Source: Campylorhamphus procurvoides
Taxonomy: Eukaryota > Chordata > Aves > Passeriformes > Dendrocolaptidae
DNA length: 64,000 nucleotides
Direction of reading: 5' to 3'
Assembly (NCBI GenBank): GCA_013396655.1
Contig: WBMV01004465.1
Location: 217,704 to 281,703 of the forward strand
Shown here: in pieces, positions 35,401-49,800 of the stretch
How the letters are laid out: each line of letters starts with the position of its first letter
Position numbering within the stretch: position 1 is the first letter of the stretch
Translations under genes and position numbers: made by a program
The notes under the pieces: model-generated
Told to the model about the DNA's origin: nothing
Seen by the model: the letters and a program-made list of their open reading frames with translations, nothing else
Database searches by the model: none

Positions 35401-37000
35401 AAAATGACCCAGCTCCTCTCAGAGTGTCTTCTGTGAGCTCTGTGTTCAGAGTTCTCTTGAACAAGCTCCCCACTCAGAGCCTGTTCATGAGGCACGACTA
35501 TGTCATATGTTTCTGTGAAGTGATTCATTGCTTGCAGTGGAAGTGGCAGCTGAATGCCTCCAACTCTGCTGATTTTAATTTGAAATGATTACTCTCTGTG
35601 GCCTTGTGCAAGTTCCTGTGCAGTTGTTTAGTGGCAAAAAGTAACTTCTTTGGCATTTCTCTGCCTCTTTCCTCTTTTTTTTTTCCTTCTTTAATGTATT
35701 TGGCATGTAAGCGTATAATTAGAACACTTTGTTCTTGAAACAAAAATTGAACTGCTATTCTGGAGATGAAGTTTTACAGACTTAAAACAAAGGGGTACTT
35801 CATTATCCTTCTCCTTTTAGTACCCCTTGATAAGCAAATAAACTGTTGAGCTAAAGCAACGTGAGCAAACTTAGTTCTGGGGGCACCGAGTTGCAGGTGA
35901 GAGAAAAATCACCAGAAAAAGCACAGGCAGGCACTAAGTCTGGAGACTTTTAACTTGGCAGTGAGGAAGAGGTTGATTCTGAGTGTGTTGATAGGTTGAA
36001 GTTGATGTCTGAAGGGGGCAAAAAAACAATCAGAGTGAATGATTTTTGGAGAGTCATGAATGAGGTTCCCAAACTCAGTGTAGGAAGAGTTGATGGGATG
36101 GGTATAAAGGCTTGTGAACGAAGTGGGTTGTTTGGGATCTTGTTTGCTGCTGAAAAGTAGTTGCCTCTAGACTAATTTTACTTTGTTGCCTAAAATGGAA
36201 GATAAAAGGCACCTTCAAGCCTTTCTGCAGCGAGGATGTGGTTCACTCGAGTGAAATGAGCAGTCTCTTGTCTGTGCCAGTGATGCATGTTTGAGAAATC
36301 CCTTTGGTGTGTCAGAGGGAGCTCAGCAGTGTCTGCTCTGCTCAGCTGGGGGCTCTGCTTCCCCCAGCACCGTGGGGTGAATGCTGTGCCTGGCCTGGCC
36401 CTCTCCTGGAAAGAGGCCAACTGGGGGAAACCAGGCACCAAAAAAGGGGGATCTTGGTGTCAGAACCATCTTCCTCCTTGCACCTATGCACTGATCCTCT
36501 GGCACAGCTCTTGGCTGCTCTGAGCTGTCACTGCTGAACCAGGAAGTGACCACAAACCCTCTTTGTGCATCAGGCTACATGTACAGCTGTAAGGGAGAGT
36601 TGGTGTGGGAGGGAGGGGGGTGAATGCCTGCCTAGCCAGACAGTGAACCAGGGCAGGGAAAGCACCTGGGTTAAAACTAACCTGGGGACACAAGCAAGTT
36701 TTCATTTGGGCTTTTATCCTGGGTGATTTTGCTTTGGCTGAATGAACACTTGTGCTGCCATAACAGGGGGAAGGGTGGCATGGGAATAGGAGGGATAGTG
36801 AAAGGATAAGGGACTGTGGCAGTTGCCCATTCCATGGGATCTTCCAAACAGGCTGCTTGAAATAGTATCACATGTAGTGCATTTGTTCTTCAGTAACTGA
36901 ATTATGTAATAACTGTATTCTCATCCTCCCCAAAATACCTAATACCTCTTGTACACACTTCTTAACACCTGATTTTTCATTTCTCTGTGTTTTTTTTCAG
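29468..37000. other. Intergenic or MYO9B 5' non-coding region, no exon recognised
   Basis: About 7.5 kb, GC-rich to about 29.9 kb and AT-rich afterwards. No supported coding exon was found. Because exon 37001 begins with an AG acceptor and carries 57 bases of 5'UTR before the ATG, at least one non-coding MYO9B exon must lie upstream, most likely near the CpG-rich 28.4-29.9 kb area or in the gap. A small 23-bp duplication with TTAGGGTTAGGG is at 32715-32752. I see nothing else in the rest. Confidence 0.55.
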
Positions 37001-37894
37001 ACAATGGGCACTGCATACTAAGCAGGGCTGGAAGACTGAAGCCCATCTGGGGACAGAATGAGTTTAAAAGATGCTGACAGTGCAGTTTGCCAGGCAAAGG
37101 CAGCCTATAACCTTCAGATTTACCCCCAGCTCTCAACAGAAAGTGCTCCCTGCTGCAAAGTGACAGCAACCAAGGACAGCACATCCTCAGACGTCATCAA
37201 GGACGTGATCAGCATCTTGAACTTGGATGTCTCGAAACATTACGTGCTGGTGGAGGTGAAGGAGTCGGGAGGAGAGGAGTGGGTGCTCGATGTGAACGAC
37301 TCTCCAGTTCACAGGGTGCTGCTGTGGCCCCGGCGCGCTCAGGACGAGCACCCCCAGCAGGATGGGTACTATTTCCTGCTGCAGGAGAGGGACACGGACG
37401 GCACCATCAAGTACGTGCAGATGCAGCTGCTCCCCAAGGAGACGGACGCGCGGCGCCTGGTGGAGAGGGGCTTCCTGCCCTGGCACCACGAGGACTTCGA
37501 TGACCTGTGCAACCTGCCCAACCTGACGGAGACGACGCTCCTGGAGAACCTCAAGTGCCGCTTCCTCAAGCACAGAATTTACACTTACGCGGGGAGTATC
37601 CTGATTGCCATTAACCCCTTCAAGTTCCTGCCCATCTACAATCCCAAGTACGTCAAGATGTATGAGAATCATCAGCTGGGCAAGTTGGAGCCTCACATCT
37701 TTGCCATCGCCGACGTGGCCTATCACACAATGCTCAAAAAACACGTGAATCAGTGCATTGTTATTTCAGGTGAAAGTGGGTCTGGGAAGACCCAAAGCAC
37801 AAACTTCTTAATTCACTGTCTCACGGCACTGAGCCAGAAAGGGTACGCCAGTGGTGTGGAGAGAACCATTCTGGGAGCTGGACCAGTCCTGGAG
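37001..37894 (+). CDS. MYO9B: MYO9B first coding exon: Ras-associating domain and motor N-part
   Basis: This exon has an AG acceptor at 36999-37000, 57 bases of 5'UTR, then 279 codons ending at GAG|GTAAAG. Residues ~15-115 form the N-terminal Ras-associating domain ([34 protein letters not shown]). Residues ~145-279 begin the motor ([32 protein letters not shown]) and include the ATP-binding P-loop GESGSGKT at 37769-37792. The middle (about 37,200-37,560) is far richer in GC at third codon positions than the flanking introns. An antisense frame of 185 codons here is a shadow of this composition. Confidence 0.97.
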
Positions 37895-40800
37895 GTAAAG
37901 TTCTGCTCAGGGTGCCTTCTGTGGAAAGTGGGCTTTGAAAGCTTCAAATACTGCTGCTGAGTGCTACCTTAGAGTCACCCACTGGCCTTAAAATATCACT
38001 GGTTTAGGCTTGTCACTTGGTTTAGGCGTAAATGTCACTGAGGGCTGAGTGGTGTTTGGCAGCGTGGCCCGACTGCTTCTAATTGATTTTCCTTAACTAG
38101 TCCTGCTGTTCAGTTGACTTCCTGTTGCTTGTAATTTATATGTGACTCCTATTTCCACCACTGAACACTGATATTCTGGGACAGAGGTTACCTGTGTTTT
38201 CCATCTGAATGAAATGGCAAGCAAATGTTTTCCTAAAGGTTGTTGCAGTGAAGCAGCAGCTCCTTGGTGTGATCCTACCTTTGTGTGTGAGTGAGTCCTG
38301 CAGCATTTCTCTGCACTCACTTTTTGAGGGAGTTATTTCCTTTCTACAACAAGAGAGCAGCGTTGTTAGTTGGGGGGAAAGGAGGAGTCTGTTTTGGCTT
38401 TTAATTATTACAGCATTGCCAACAGAAAGCAAAACTAAACATGTGAGAAGGAGGGGGCACAGCTGGTCTTGTATTAGGTCATGGCAGGAGAGCTCAAACT
38501 GCTCTCTTAGGCTTCACCCTCTCCCTGTTATTCTCCAAAGGGAAAGCTCTGCAAGTGTGGGTTGATGCAATGGTCAACCCTAGTAAAATCTTCAACAACA
38601 AAGAGCTTGAACACAGCCATTGCAATTTTTAGGTTTAAATAGTTCCAAATGTAACAACACTTTCATGAAAAGAAGTGTAAGCTTTTTTAAAAGGCTTTTC
38701 TGTAAAGAATGAGGAATATATGCAAGTTCTTTTTTGCCTTGCTTTCTGCTGCTTGAAAGGAGAAGTAAAATTGAGGCTTGTTGGTTGCTGGAGTTCAAGT
38801 TTGCAGCTCTAAACAGAAAACAGGAAGGGGTCACTGTGGAAAGCCCTGTTTGATCAGCTGACCTTTCTGCCTTTGATATATTTAACTGTTTCATATCCTC
38901 GTCTGCAGACAGGATACAGCTGTGCCAAACCAGGCAGAGAGGGAAGAGCCAGGGTGCCCAGTGAGAAATGCACATATTCCTGGTTCCAGACTCACATTCC
39001 TGCCTTTGCTGGAGTCACAGGTTGGGGCTGTGCATATCTTGAGAACAGTCATGAAGAGATACTTGTGATTTCCTGCCCTGAGTTGGGTTATCTTAAGAAC
39101 CACAACTTCTTCAGACTTCCACTGAGCACTTAGTAAAGCTTTTCATAAGGAAATAGTCTTGTTAGCTGGAAATGGGATGACTGACTGAAGGCTGAGCTTG
39201 CACACTTGCCACATGGCCTCTAACGTGGCCTCCTAACGAGGAGTATGTGGTGCCTAAAATGAAATTCTCAGAAATTTCTTGCTCTCCTTCTCTGAGGGTG
39301 TTTGTCAGTCACAAGCTGGCTCAGTGTAAGCCTGTCTTCCCAAATATCCCAGAAGATCAGAGAGTTTATGACAACTAAATATAAAAAAATGTAGGAACAT
39401 CTGAATCCTAAAATACCTTTCAGAATTGAATGTATGTTCATGTAAATTCAGTGTGCATCAAAAAGTGTCACTAGATGTAGAACATGAGAAGTAAAATCCT
39501 GAGTGGATACATCAGAGTGGATTCAGCTGGCACTGAAGCTTCCATGGTTCCCAATTCCAGTCATTATTTAAAAAACCAAGTCAAATCTTGGTCCCTGGGA
39601 GGGATGCACAGAAAGCTTACATTGCTTTGTGGAAGTTAAACTTACTGCAGGCTCCTGTCACTTCTAAATCCATCCATGGTGACTCACTTTGGGGGTTTAC
39701 TGAAGGGAACTGAAGGGCTACAGGGAGTTTTTCTTACAAGGGATTTTTTGCAGTGTGCCCAAACTATTTGAGAGGGTTGTGTTTAATTTTGAAGTTCTAT
39801 TCTGAGTCCTCATCAAAGCTGAACGTGTCCCCTTGACTAAAAATCTTCATGATGTAGAAACGGGTTGCGTTTTGGGTCAGAACTTCCTCATTTTAGTGGT
39901 GTAAAGTGTGTCTGTTTCTAGGCTGACCTTGTGTAAAAGTTCAGGGGGTTAAAGCAGCCACTTCTAGCACAGAGGTTTGAGCATGATGAGGGTGTTGTGG
40001 AGGTGGATTCGTAATTTTATCAGGGAATTTGGAAACGTATCTTTTACTGAATCCTGTTTCTGTGTTAATTCTGTACTCAAATCTCTGAGTGATTTGCAGA
40101 TAAACCCTTGTTAATATTTTAGCTCCTTGTTCACAATTTCTAGACTTTGAAGAATGGAGTTATGGCTGTACCAGAAAAGGAGATTTGACATTAAATGTTG
40201 CTTGAGATTACTTTATCAAAGATCTAGGAAATGCAGGCCCTGACACTGAGCCAGCAGAGTTAAAGACTAAATGGGGTATCAGCACAAGGGCTGGGGAGAG
40301 GAAAGTGGTCATGGGTCAGCTCTGAGCCTCAGAGCTTCCTGCTCCAACTCTGCTGTGTCTGAGGTTCCCTCCTGGGGGTCACCCAGGCAGAGGCAAATTC
40401 CAATAATCCTGGTTCCCTTTGGCACTGTGTGCAGCTTTCCAGAGGGGAGGAGGCCAAGGCTGGCTCCTTGCAGGGCACTGTGATGCTCCAGCACAGCCCA
40501 GAGCTCTGCCTTGGGCTGCTTTTGAACAGTCCAGGAGACATTCAGTTGCTTTAACTCCAGATTATGGGGGTTTGAATTGTATCCCCAGGCTAAGGGAGGT
40601 AATCTCGAGTGAAGAGCAGTTTCTTTAAGGCTGGTGGGAAGATAAATAGAAGCTCCATTTGAAGATACTCTTGAATTTTGCATCCTCGTCTAAATCTAGT
40701 AATTAAAATATAGTTCCCTGACTTGGAGTTTTGCCTTCTTGTATTGACTGTTAAGTTCAATTGCATTGCAATTGAAATGCTAAAAAGGAAGTTACATTAT

Positions 40801-43800
40801 TATTTGGGTCAAATTGGGAATAGTGAATCAAACCTTAGGAAACAATTACTTGGGTCAAATTGGGAAAAGTGAATCAAAGCTTTGTTTATTTTATAGAGTC
40901 TCAGACAAGGGAGTGAAACCTTCCTCTACACACTGAAGAAGTTTCCAATAAATTAATATTTTCCTCTCATCAGGGAAAAAGTCTGAACTGTGTGTTTTGG
41001 CCATAAAATGCACAGTGTGCAGTCGAAGCCTCTGAATTTATTTTGGAAACCTGAAGTGCAGTTGTTCTTCAAGCCAATGAATTGAGTAAAGTGGCAGAAA
41101 ATTGAGGGAGGGAATAGAGGGAGTTGGAGCTTTGTCTTCTGGCAGCAGAGCTCCCTTTGGCTGGTCTGCCCTCAGCTGTGGCCTCAGGATCCTGGGCTTA
41201 TTACAGAATTCCAGTTACTCTTTGAGTGTGCTGACAGCTCCTTTCCCTCAGAAATGGGAGCTGAGGAAGAGAGGTGGAACAGATACTGGGGGGATCATCA
41301 TTTCTGATGGATTATTTTGAAAATCACTGCTTATTCCCATTTTGGATTTGTTCTTGAAGATTTCCTAATGACACTGAATCATTCTTGGGGAAGAATTAAG
41401 GCCCAGGTAAAATGGAAATCCAACAGGAAGCATTCACTGAGTGATCTTCTAAAGAAGAATTATTATTGACAGCACCATCAGATGGGGCTGTGAGATTTTC
41501 TAAAACTCACCATATTATAAAGCTTTTAAAATGTAATTGTAGAAAGTTTTATGCTTTACAACTCTGGGGCAAACAGAGTAAAGGCATTTGCTGTCAGCTC
41601 TGTTCCCCTCCTGACAGTCCTGTTGTGCTGGTGGCTTTGGGATAAGATGGATTGGAGCTTCAGCTCTGGTTTTCATTTGTATTTGCCATCCAAGCCTGCA
41701 CATGCATTTCGTGGGTGTAGCCAGTTCTATTCCAGGGAAAGTGGTTGTAGGGAGTGATCATCTGCATGTGGTTGTTTTAAGAATCATAATCAGAGGAGGA
41801 ATGGAACTTCCTTTTTCCATTTGCCTGGATGTTACTGGTTGGTTTTTTGTAGAAATGTCTTGCTGCTTTTCCCTGCTGCACACAACTCCTGGGAACAGAA
41901 TCACCTTGTCCTTCTTTGAGTCTTACCAAGGGGATTGTTCCTGGGACATCCCCCAGGATATGGGATTGCAGAATTACCCTGGACACTGCAAATGCCCTGG
42001 GGGTGAGTGGGCACTTCTCTATTAAACAGGGTTCAGCTCCAAAGGAGTCATTTCCCCTTCCAGGGTGTGCAATTTGGGTCTTCCCTGCCACGTTAGGTGG
42101 GTGGTGGCTCTGCCGTGGAGTTGAGGGGTTTGAATGGAAACCTCAGGAGCTTTTTCAAATTTTGGCAATTCTGAGGAAAGAATTAAGGGTTAGGGTTTCA
42201 GTTAGATTTTCAGTTGTGCCCCTGTGGCTCGGTTTTGACAACAAATAAAAGGAGAATGTGATGCTTTTCTGAATACTTTGAACTCTGTTGCTGCTGTAGG
42301 AGTTTTGGGTGTCTGACTGCAGTTTATGCCTCCTGCATTCCAAGGTAAGAAGATTGGTTGGATGACTTCCTGCCTCCCAGAATAGGCCATTCCTGCTGCC
42401 CTTGCTCTGCTATTTTTGACTCACCCTCTTTTTATAATGCTGGTGTTGTGCATTGCAGTGATTTAGTTTTAGTTTTTCTTGTTTCATCTGCTTCCTCATT
42501 GACTCACAAGGGAAAGCAGAGAATGGATTGGGTTATATAAAGGATTATTTCTTTTTTAGCTGAAATTGTCGCTTGTGCCCTCACATCTTTTGAGTTTATT
42601 TTGTACTCATCAAAGTATATTGAAGGACATGGTAACAGTTATTAGAGTTTGAAGTTAACTTACAAAAAAAACCCAACCAACTATTCCCCACCCAAAATGT
42701 TAACCAACTTGGAATGTTCTTTAAAAAGTTGTGGATGTTCAAGGCTCTTCTGAGGAACCCATTCAGTACATGAAAACTTTCCTAAAATCTGTTAATATTA
42801 GATCAGCTTTTAAGAATTTGCTGTGTGCTTTGGCCAAATACCAGACACATGAGATCATAAGAGCCTTTAGTTTTAAACTGTATTCATGGCTTACATGAGT
42901 AATCACTAAGAAAAGTTTGTCAGGAAGCCCAAGTTATGGGGTTTCTTAACTCCATGATGCCAAAAATGAGTTCTTACAAAAGGCTGTGGCCAATGTAGCT
43001 GTAGTGTGGTTTGGTTTCTTGGATATAAGCAGTGAACTGATGGTTAACTGGTGGCCTGGGTTAGAAAACTTTAGAAAGAGAAGTTTTTGTGGGATCAGTT
43101 TGCAAGTCCATTATTGTGCAGCCTGGCAGAGTTCACTGCAGCAGAGTTCCCAAGGCACAGAATGGGAAGTTTGTCAGAGAGCCAGAGGGGAGCCACTGTC
43201 CTGGAGAGCAAGAGGGGCTGAGTTACAGGGCTGGCAGTTTGCTGGGCTCCTGCCACAGGACCTGCACTTCTCCTTTGGTCCCTGTGAGGAGCTGACCTGG
43301 ATTTGATGCAGACATTAAAATGCAGGTGCATGCAAAGGGGGCTCTGCAAAAACAAATCTGGGTGGTACTTTGTTGGGTGGAAGTTCCAAAACGATACTGA
43401 TGGCTGGTCAGTGCTGCCTTTGGAAAATCTGAGTGGGGATGCTGTTGGCATTGTAACAGGGGTAGTGTGGGCTTGGAAAATCCAGAGGCTGAGCTCAGCC
43501 ACCTGGGAGATACAGGTCCTGTCCCTCCAGCCTTGTGTGAGCACCTCTGGATATAAATCCTGCCCCTCCAGCCTTGTGTAAGCACCTGTGGATTATACAG
43601 GTTCTGTCCCTCCAGAATCCTTTCTGCAGTTACAGCACAGTCACCCTGCACAGGGAGAGCTCCTTTAGCTTATTCCTTGAGGTCAAAAATAACAATTGCC
43701 TGAGGGATTAGGGATGTTCTCCCAGTTTGTAGGAAGTGTCTCAGGTTCTCTGAACACGAGGCAGCTGGTGGTGGAAACCTGCTTGTAGGAGAGCTTGGAG

Positions 43801-46800
43801 AAGCTGTTTGGAAATTAGAGATCCAGGAGTCCCACTGCAGGATGGCTGCAGCCCCAAAACCAAGGGAGAGGGGAAGGCTTTCAGGGTGCTGATAATGTGA
43901 GTGTGCAGCCCTCCCTCCCACGTGCCCTGCTCCGGATGTGTCTGTGGAGGAAGGGGGTGGCATTTCTGTGCACTCATTCCCTGAGTGATCCACATCAGGG
44001 GATGGATTTCCTAAAGGAGGCCTTAATTGCTTGGGCTTTAAGGGGAGTATCTGTGGCAGGAATGGCTGGGCACAGCCTGCCCCAAGCAAGGTGTTTTTGC
44101 AAATAATTGCATCTCACACAGGTGTGTGGCACAGGTGACAAGTTCCTCCTAAGCTTGGAACACAAAGTTAAGAGTTGACAAAGTTAAGGACAACTCATTT
44201 ACAGGATTTTGAGATGTAATAAGTTCCCTTTATGGTTCTCAAGCATGGCTCATGCAGAGGGTATTCTGTGTTATCACAGGACAGCAGTATGGGAGGTGCA
44301 CAATTAGGGTTCAGAGTGCACAATTAGGGTTTGTATTTTGTGTTTTTTCCCCTTTCCTCATAATGAAACTGCATGTTCTGGTGTTGTGTAGCAGAGCAGC
44401 TGCCCAACGAGTGGTTCTGTAAACCAAAGTGGTTCTGTTGATCTTTTCCCTGTGTTTTGAATACACAACTTTGAAGATTCCTGAGCTAATTTTATAAACG
44501 AGATCTGAACATTCTGTCTCTCTTAAAAAAAAAAAAAGGGGAAAGAGGGTGTAGTTTGGGGCTTTTTTATGAGAGAGAGGCAGTTTCATGATAGTTTGTG
44601 TCTTCTTCCAGCTGAATATCCTCTCTAAGGTCCTAATTGTTAGGGACTGAGGCTGATCTGTGCTCTCTAGCTCTGATAACCTGTCTTGTACTCTTAAAAA
44701 TGCCTAAATGTATTATTGCCTTCCCTCAGTCCCACCAATATTATTGCATTGGGCAAATAATGAACATGTATAGATTTGTGATGAACATGGGGGTTTCCTC
44801 AGCTGCCTTTTTGGTATCCCTGTGCAGCTTTTCCATAATCCAGGGTTACACTGGAAGCTCCTGGAGGTCTGGACAAGGACCAGAAGAGCTTGGAAAGCTG
44901 TCTCTTGATACGTTTAGTTTAATTAAAAATTAACTCCTTTTGCTTTATTGCAGGCATTTGGAAATGCAAAAACAGCACACAACAACAACTCCAGCCGTTT
45001 TGGGAAGTTCATTCAAGTCAACTATTTAGAGAATGGGATTGTCAGGGGGTAAGTGCAGTGGGAGGGGGGCTGGGGTGGTCTCTGTGCTTTTGGGGCCATC
45101 AAGTGCTGCCCTGCTGAGCTCTGCTCAGGTGGGAAGGTGCTGTGGACTTTGGGGCCCTCTAACTGAGCTTTGGGGAATTATCAGGGGATGCACAAGATCC
45201 TTGCTTTGCTGTACAGCTGATTAAGAATTTGCTGCTGCAGTTCTGCCTTCATTCTAAATGAAGGCTTTTTCATAACACTCCATTTTGCATTGAAAACCAG
45301 AAGATCTGAGTTTTTAAGAGGAGTTGGAGAGAAGTGAAATAAATTTGAGGAAGCATTTTAAAGAACCTGTTTAAACCCCAGTTACAGAGATAGAGAAAGC
45401 TATAAAATTATTACTCTGATGAATTGAAATTGTGTTGCTTACATGGAATATTCTGTGCTTACCTGTGCTGGTTCTGGTGCACTGTGGAGTGTCAGGAGCC
45501 CTCAGTGACCTTTGTGCTTCCTTTCTTTGGGGTCACTGTCGTGTTTGCTGTAACATCAGTGTCTGGGAACTCTGTACCATGTTAGCTTTGAGTGTTATTC
45601 TGAACAAATTTGGCAGCTTTTCAGACCAAGTCACAGGAGGCTGGTACAGTTTGAATACAACACAAGGAAAAGCTGCTGGGCCTTTGGCCCTGGTTGTTGT
45701 ATCCCAGTCAGGGAGTTCAGATCCTCATTCAGGAGGTGGCTCTGGCACACTGTGGGGGGTTTCTGGCTGGTTTCCCTTCCAGGCTGACTGTACACACTGT
45801 CCTGTTAGACTGAGGGCCACAGGCCCCTGTTTTGGGGGCCTCTGCACCCCTTGGCAGGTAGCTGTTCATGTCCCAGCATGTAACATGTTGTGTCTTATTC
45901 TGTGTACCATTTCCATCAGCACTTTCCTTGCTCTCTCTGCCTGTCCCCAGTTGTCTCCACTAACCCCAAGCACTGCAGAAAGATGTTCTGAAGTATTTCT
46001 TTGTTCCAATCACAATATGAGCCTACTGAAATTCCCAGTTTAGATTGAAGTTAGTGACTGAGTTATTCTCTTGTATATTTTAGTGCAGATCTCACTATTT
46101 GAACTCTTGGCAGTTGTTGCCTGATGTTTTCTGAGGTCTTTTCTTCTTGCCCTCATGCTTTTTTCACTTTCTGTGGCTCCTTAGGGCTGTTGTTGAGAAA
46201 TACCTGCTGGAAAAGTCTCGTCTGGTTTCTCAAGAGAAAGATGAAAGGTAAGAGATTAATAGTTTTCCAAAAGAATTCTCTTCAGTGGGAGAGTTTGAGA
46301 GCATCTGAGATATATAAAATAAGATAAAAAACATATTTTAATGAGGGAAATGTATTGACTTTGTAGGAACTACCATGTCTTCTATTATTTGCTACTTGGA
46401 GTCAATGAGGAAGAGCGTAAGGAATTTCACCTCAAGCAACCTGAAGATTATTTCTACCTCAACCAGGTAATGTGTGTTGGGGTTTTAGCAGGGCACTGCT
46501 CAGCTGTGTCTAGCTGTTGTGGCAAAGAGGAAAGCAAACTGGACAGATTTTACTTTCCTTGTGATGTCTGAGCTTCGTTCTTTACCTTTAATTGTGGATT
46601 TTCCTTCACAGCATAACTTGAAAATTGAAGATGGGGAAGATCTCAGGCATGAGTTTGAGAGACTAAAACAAGCCATGGAGATGGTTGGCTTCCTTTCAGC
46701 AACAAAGAAACAGTAAGGAGAATCCTTTAAGCTTCTGGTACTGGCAGTTAATGTTGATGAGTTGTGTTGGGATCACAAGGAGTTCAGTGGGAAGCAAGGA

Positions 46801-49800
46801 GGGCTGAGTGTTTGAGGGCAGATTCTTGGGGTAGAATCAGCTCTGTTAACCTGTTATAATGAGCTCTCTTGAGAAAAATTCTTACGAAATGCAATTTTTC
46901 TTCCTTAGGATTTTTTCAATCCTGTCAGCTATTCTTTACTTGGGCAATGTCACCTACAAGAAGAAAGCCACGGGTCGGGACGAAGGGCTGGAAGTGGGGC
47001 CTCCTGAAGTGTTGGACATTCTTTCCCAGCTGCTCAAAGTATTTCTCTTGAGCCTGATGTTTGACAGACCTGTTTGTCATGCTCTGCCTCAGCATTTCAC
47101 TCGTTACTGTATCTTGATTGCACTTCCTTTACCTTGTGGGAGGGGAAAGAGATGAAACTGGTGACATTATTTGGGTTAGAGATGGACTGTAACCTGTGGC
47201 ATGGAAATAGGGTTTGTTTGCTCACCAGGAACAGCTGGTGTGTTCTTTGCCACCACAGGGAAACATCTGAATGAAATTAAGCTGAGAATATTTTAAAGAA
47301 GTTGTAAAGCTGTTGGTGGGTGATAAATGTGGGTGTTGTCAAAGGGATTGGGCTTCTCTGAGGATGTTCTTTGTCCACTGTTGCTCTCATGTTGCTCCCT
47401 GAGGAATTTGAGGGTGGCAGTGACTCTTGTCCTCTCTTGTTTTGAAGGTTAAACGAGAAATCCTGGTAGAAGTGCTAACAAAAAGAAAAACTGTGACTGC
47501 CAATGATAAGCTTATTTTGCCATATAGTCTCAATGAGGTGAGTCAAAGAACATTACCAGAGTGATTTTAAATAAGTGAAACTTGCTTTGTTGGACTAAAA
47601 AAGTTAATCTGGTACACTTTGACATTGTGAGGGTGCTTGGAAATCAGAAGTTGGCATTAAAGGAAAACTTATTTTATTTGTCTCTGCTGGGATTGTGCCC
47701 TGTGAGTGACACTGGTTTGAAACAGAAATGCTTTTTTTTCAACTGAAGTTGTGACCATTGTTTGATCTGCAGGCAATTACAGCTCGTGATTCCATGGCAA
47801 AGTCCCTGTACAGTGCTCTGTTTGATTGGATTGTTCTCAGAATCAATCATGCACTTCTTAATAAGAAGGACATGGAGGAATCTGTTACAGTAAGTCTCTC
47901 ACAAAAACAAGTGTCCAGGTAGTTTGTGTTTAGAGCAAAGCTGTAGGTGACATGGGATAAATTTGCTTTAAGAAGCCCATGGCAAAGTAGTGGTCATATT
48001 GTTGGTCATCTCTGTTTCTACAATAGACAAAACTTAAATATTCCACTTAAAAATTCAAAATCTACCAGCTTAGGCTGCAGTGCTCTCTGTGCTGTTTATC
48101 TCTTGAGGGTTAAGGTCTGTAGGACAGCTCATTAACCAGATTCCCATGTCTTCTCTTAGTGTCTGTCCATTGGTGTACTTGATATCTTTGGATTTGAAGA
48201 TTTTGAAACCAACAGTTTTGAACAGTTCTGTATAAATTATGCAAATGAGCAGCTTCAGTATTATTTCAATCAGCACATCTTCAAATTGGAACAGGTAAGA
48301 AAGAAGAGCTGCAGAAATAAAACCTTTTTTATCAAGTGCCCATTTACTATGCAAACTTAACCTCTCTTCTGCAAAGCTCTTGGCATAATTGCTTGAATGT
48401 TTCTGAGATATTAACTTCTTGTTTCATTATTACCTGTTGTTGTTTGAAAGCAGGAGCTTTGCTGTGCTTTTTAGTGCTCTGTGTGTACTGATGGTAGTGA
48501 GATGTTTCTTCAGAGAGCTCTGAGTTTCTGCTTGACTGCAAAAACCAAGACAACATCCAGGGGATCCCAGATGAAACTAAACTCTGGTATTGAAAATCTG
48601 TAAGGGAAGTGTTTGATTCAGGTTTTTGCTTTGTTTTAATGCTTGGGAAACAGTTTCTCTTCTTTTTATCAGTTTGTAAGTCTTTAATAACAGCCTTTGT
48701 TGCTTCTCCCACCCGAGTGCATTCAGGGGGTACAACAGTGTGTTAGTCCTGGCAGTAGTTCTGAAATCCTGATATTACAGGCATATGTTGATTTATTTGT
48801 TTGCAGATGATATCACCTTACAGAGCACTTGGAGGGCTGCAGGAGCCACAGATCCTCTTTCTGGGCTGAGCTTTGGGGGGGTTGCTCTAGACTGGAATTT
48901 TTTTTCTGCTTTGTGATTCTCAGGCCACTCTGTTAAAGGAGAGAAGTCATTCTGTAGTATGTGAGATTCTGTCAACAACATGTAGGTAACTTTAAACAAG
49001 CATTTTAAAGAAAGGAAAACTACCAAACCTCCAAAGTTTGTGTGTAAACACGATGCTGAGGTCCCTGTTTTGTAACTTATGACAGAACTGGTTATCCAGG
49101 CTGACCAGAGTAAATAGTTACATTGTCTTCTTTTTTTTTTTTTCCTAATGCCATTTTTCCAAATAAGCTTAATCCTTGAATGACCCATTTCCTGTATCTC
49201 TTGCAGCCTCAGGGCCCTCAGGGGGATCTCTATATCTCTTTAAAGAAAGGCTTTTTTGTCTGTGGAAAATGGCATTTTGGTTCTGTAAGGCAGTCTGTGT
49301 TGAGCAGGCTGAATTCTACCTATTTAAAAATAATGCATTTATCATCATCATCTAGAACACTGAGAGGTGCTCTTTGTCCTTTGTTTAGCACAAAACTTAG
49401 TTAATTTTTTGTGGTACTTTTTTATATTAGTACCTTATCATCAGTTTGTTGCCTGTGAGTGTTTACAGCATGGAGAAGATCTGATATTTTCATTCTGTAC
49501 CTCAGTGGGAAGCTTGTCCTGTTGGGCATTTGGGGCATTGTCATTTCAGGGTTTCTGAACCCAAACAATATCCACTCCTTCCCTGGGGAGGTTCTGGTGG
49601 GGTGTGGAGTTTCACTGCCTGCTTTGGAACTCCTGTTATTTCTTCTGAGGGCCCAATTTGAAAATTCTGAAACTCGATAATAAATATTTGTCACTTCCTA
49701 TAGTACAAGAATTATGGAGGAGGAAACCAGACTTTTGCTCTTCTGATATGTGTAGCCAGGGTTTCACTGGAGTGCTGTGGATGTGATCCCTGAGTCCAGG

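Noticed and set aside
37187..37744. 185-codon antisense frame opposite MYO9B exon 1
   Set aside because: It is a shadow frame caused by high third-position GC in the real exon; the sense strand has clear myosin motifs.
45432..46043. 203-codon plus-strand frame in the MYO9B intron between exons 2 and 3
   Set aside because: It is hydrophobic and Cys/Leu/Ser-rich without a domain, lies wholly in an intron, and looks like a chance open frame.
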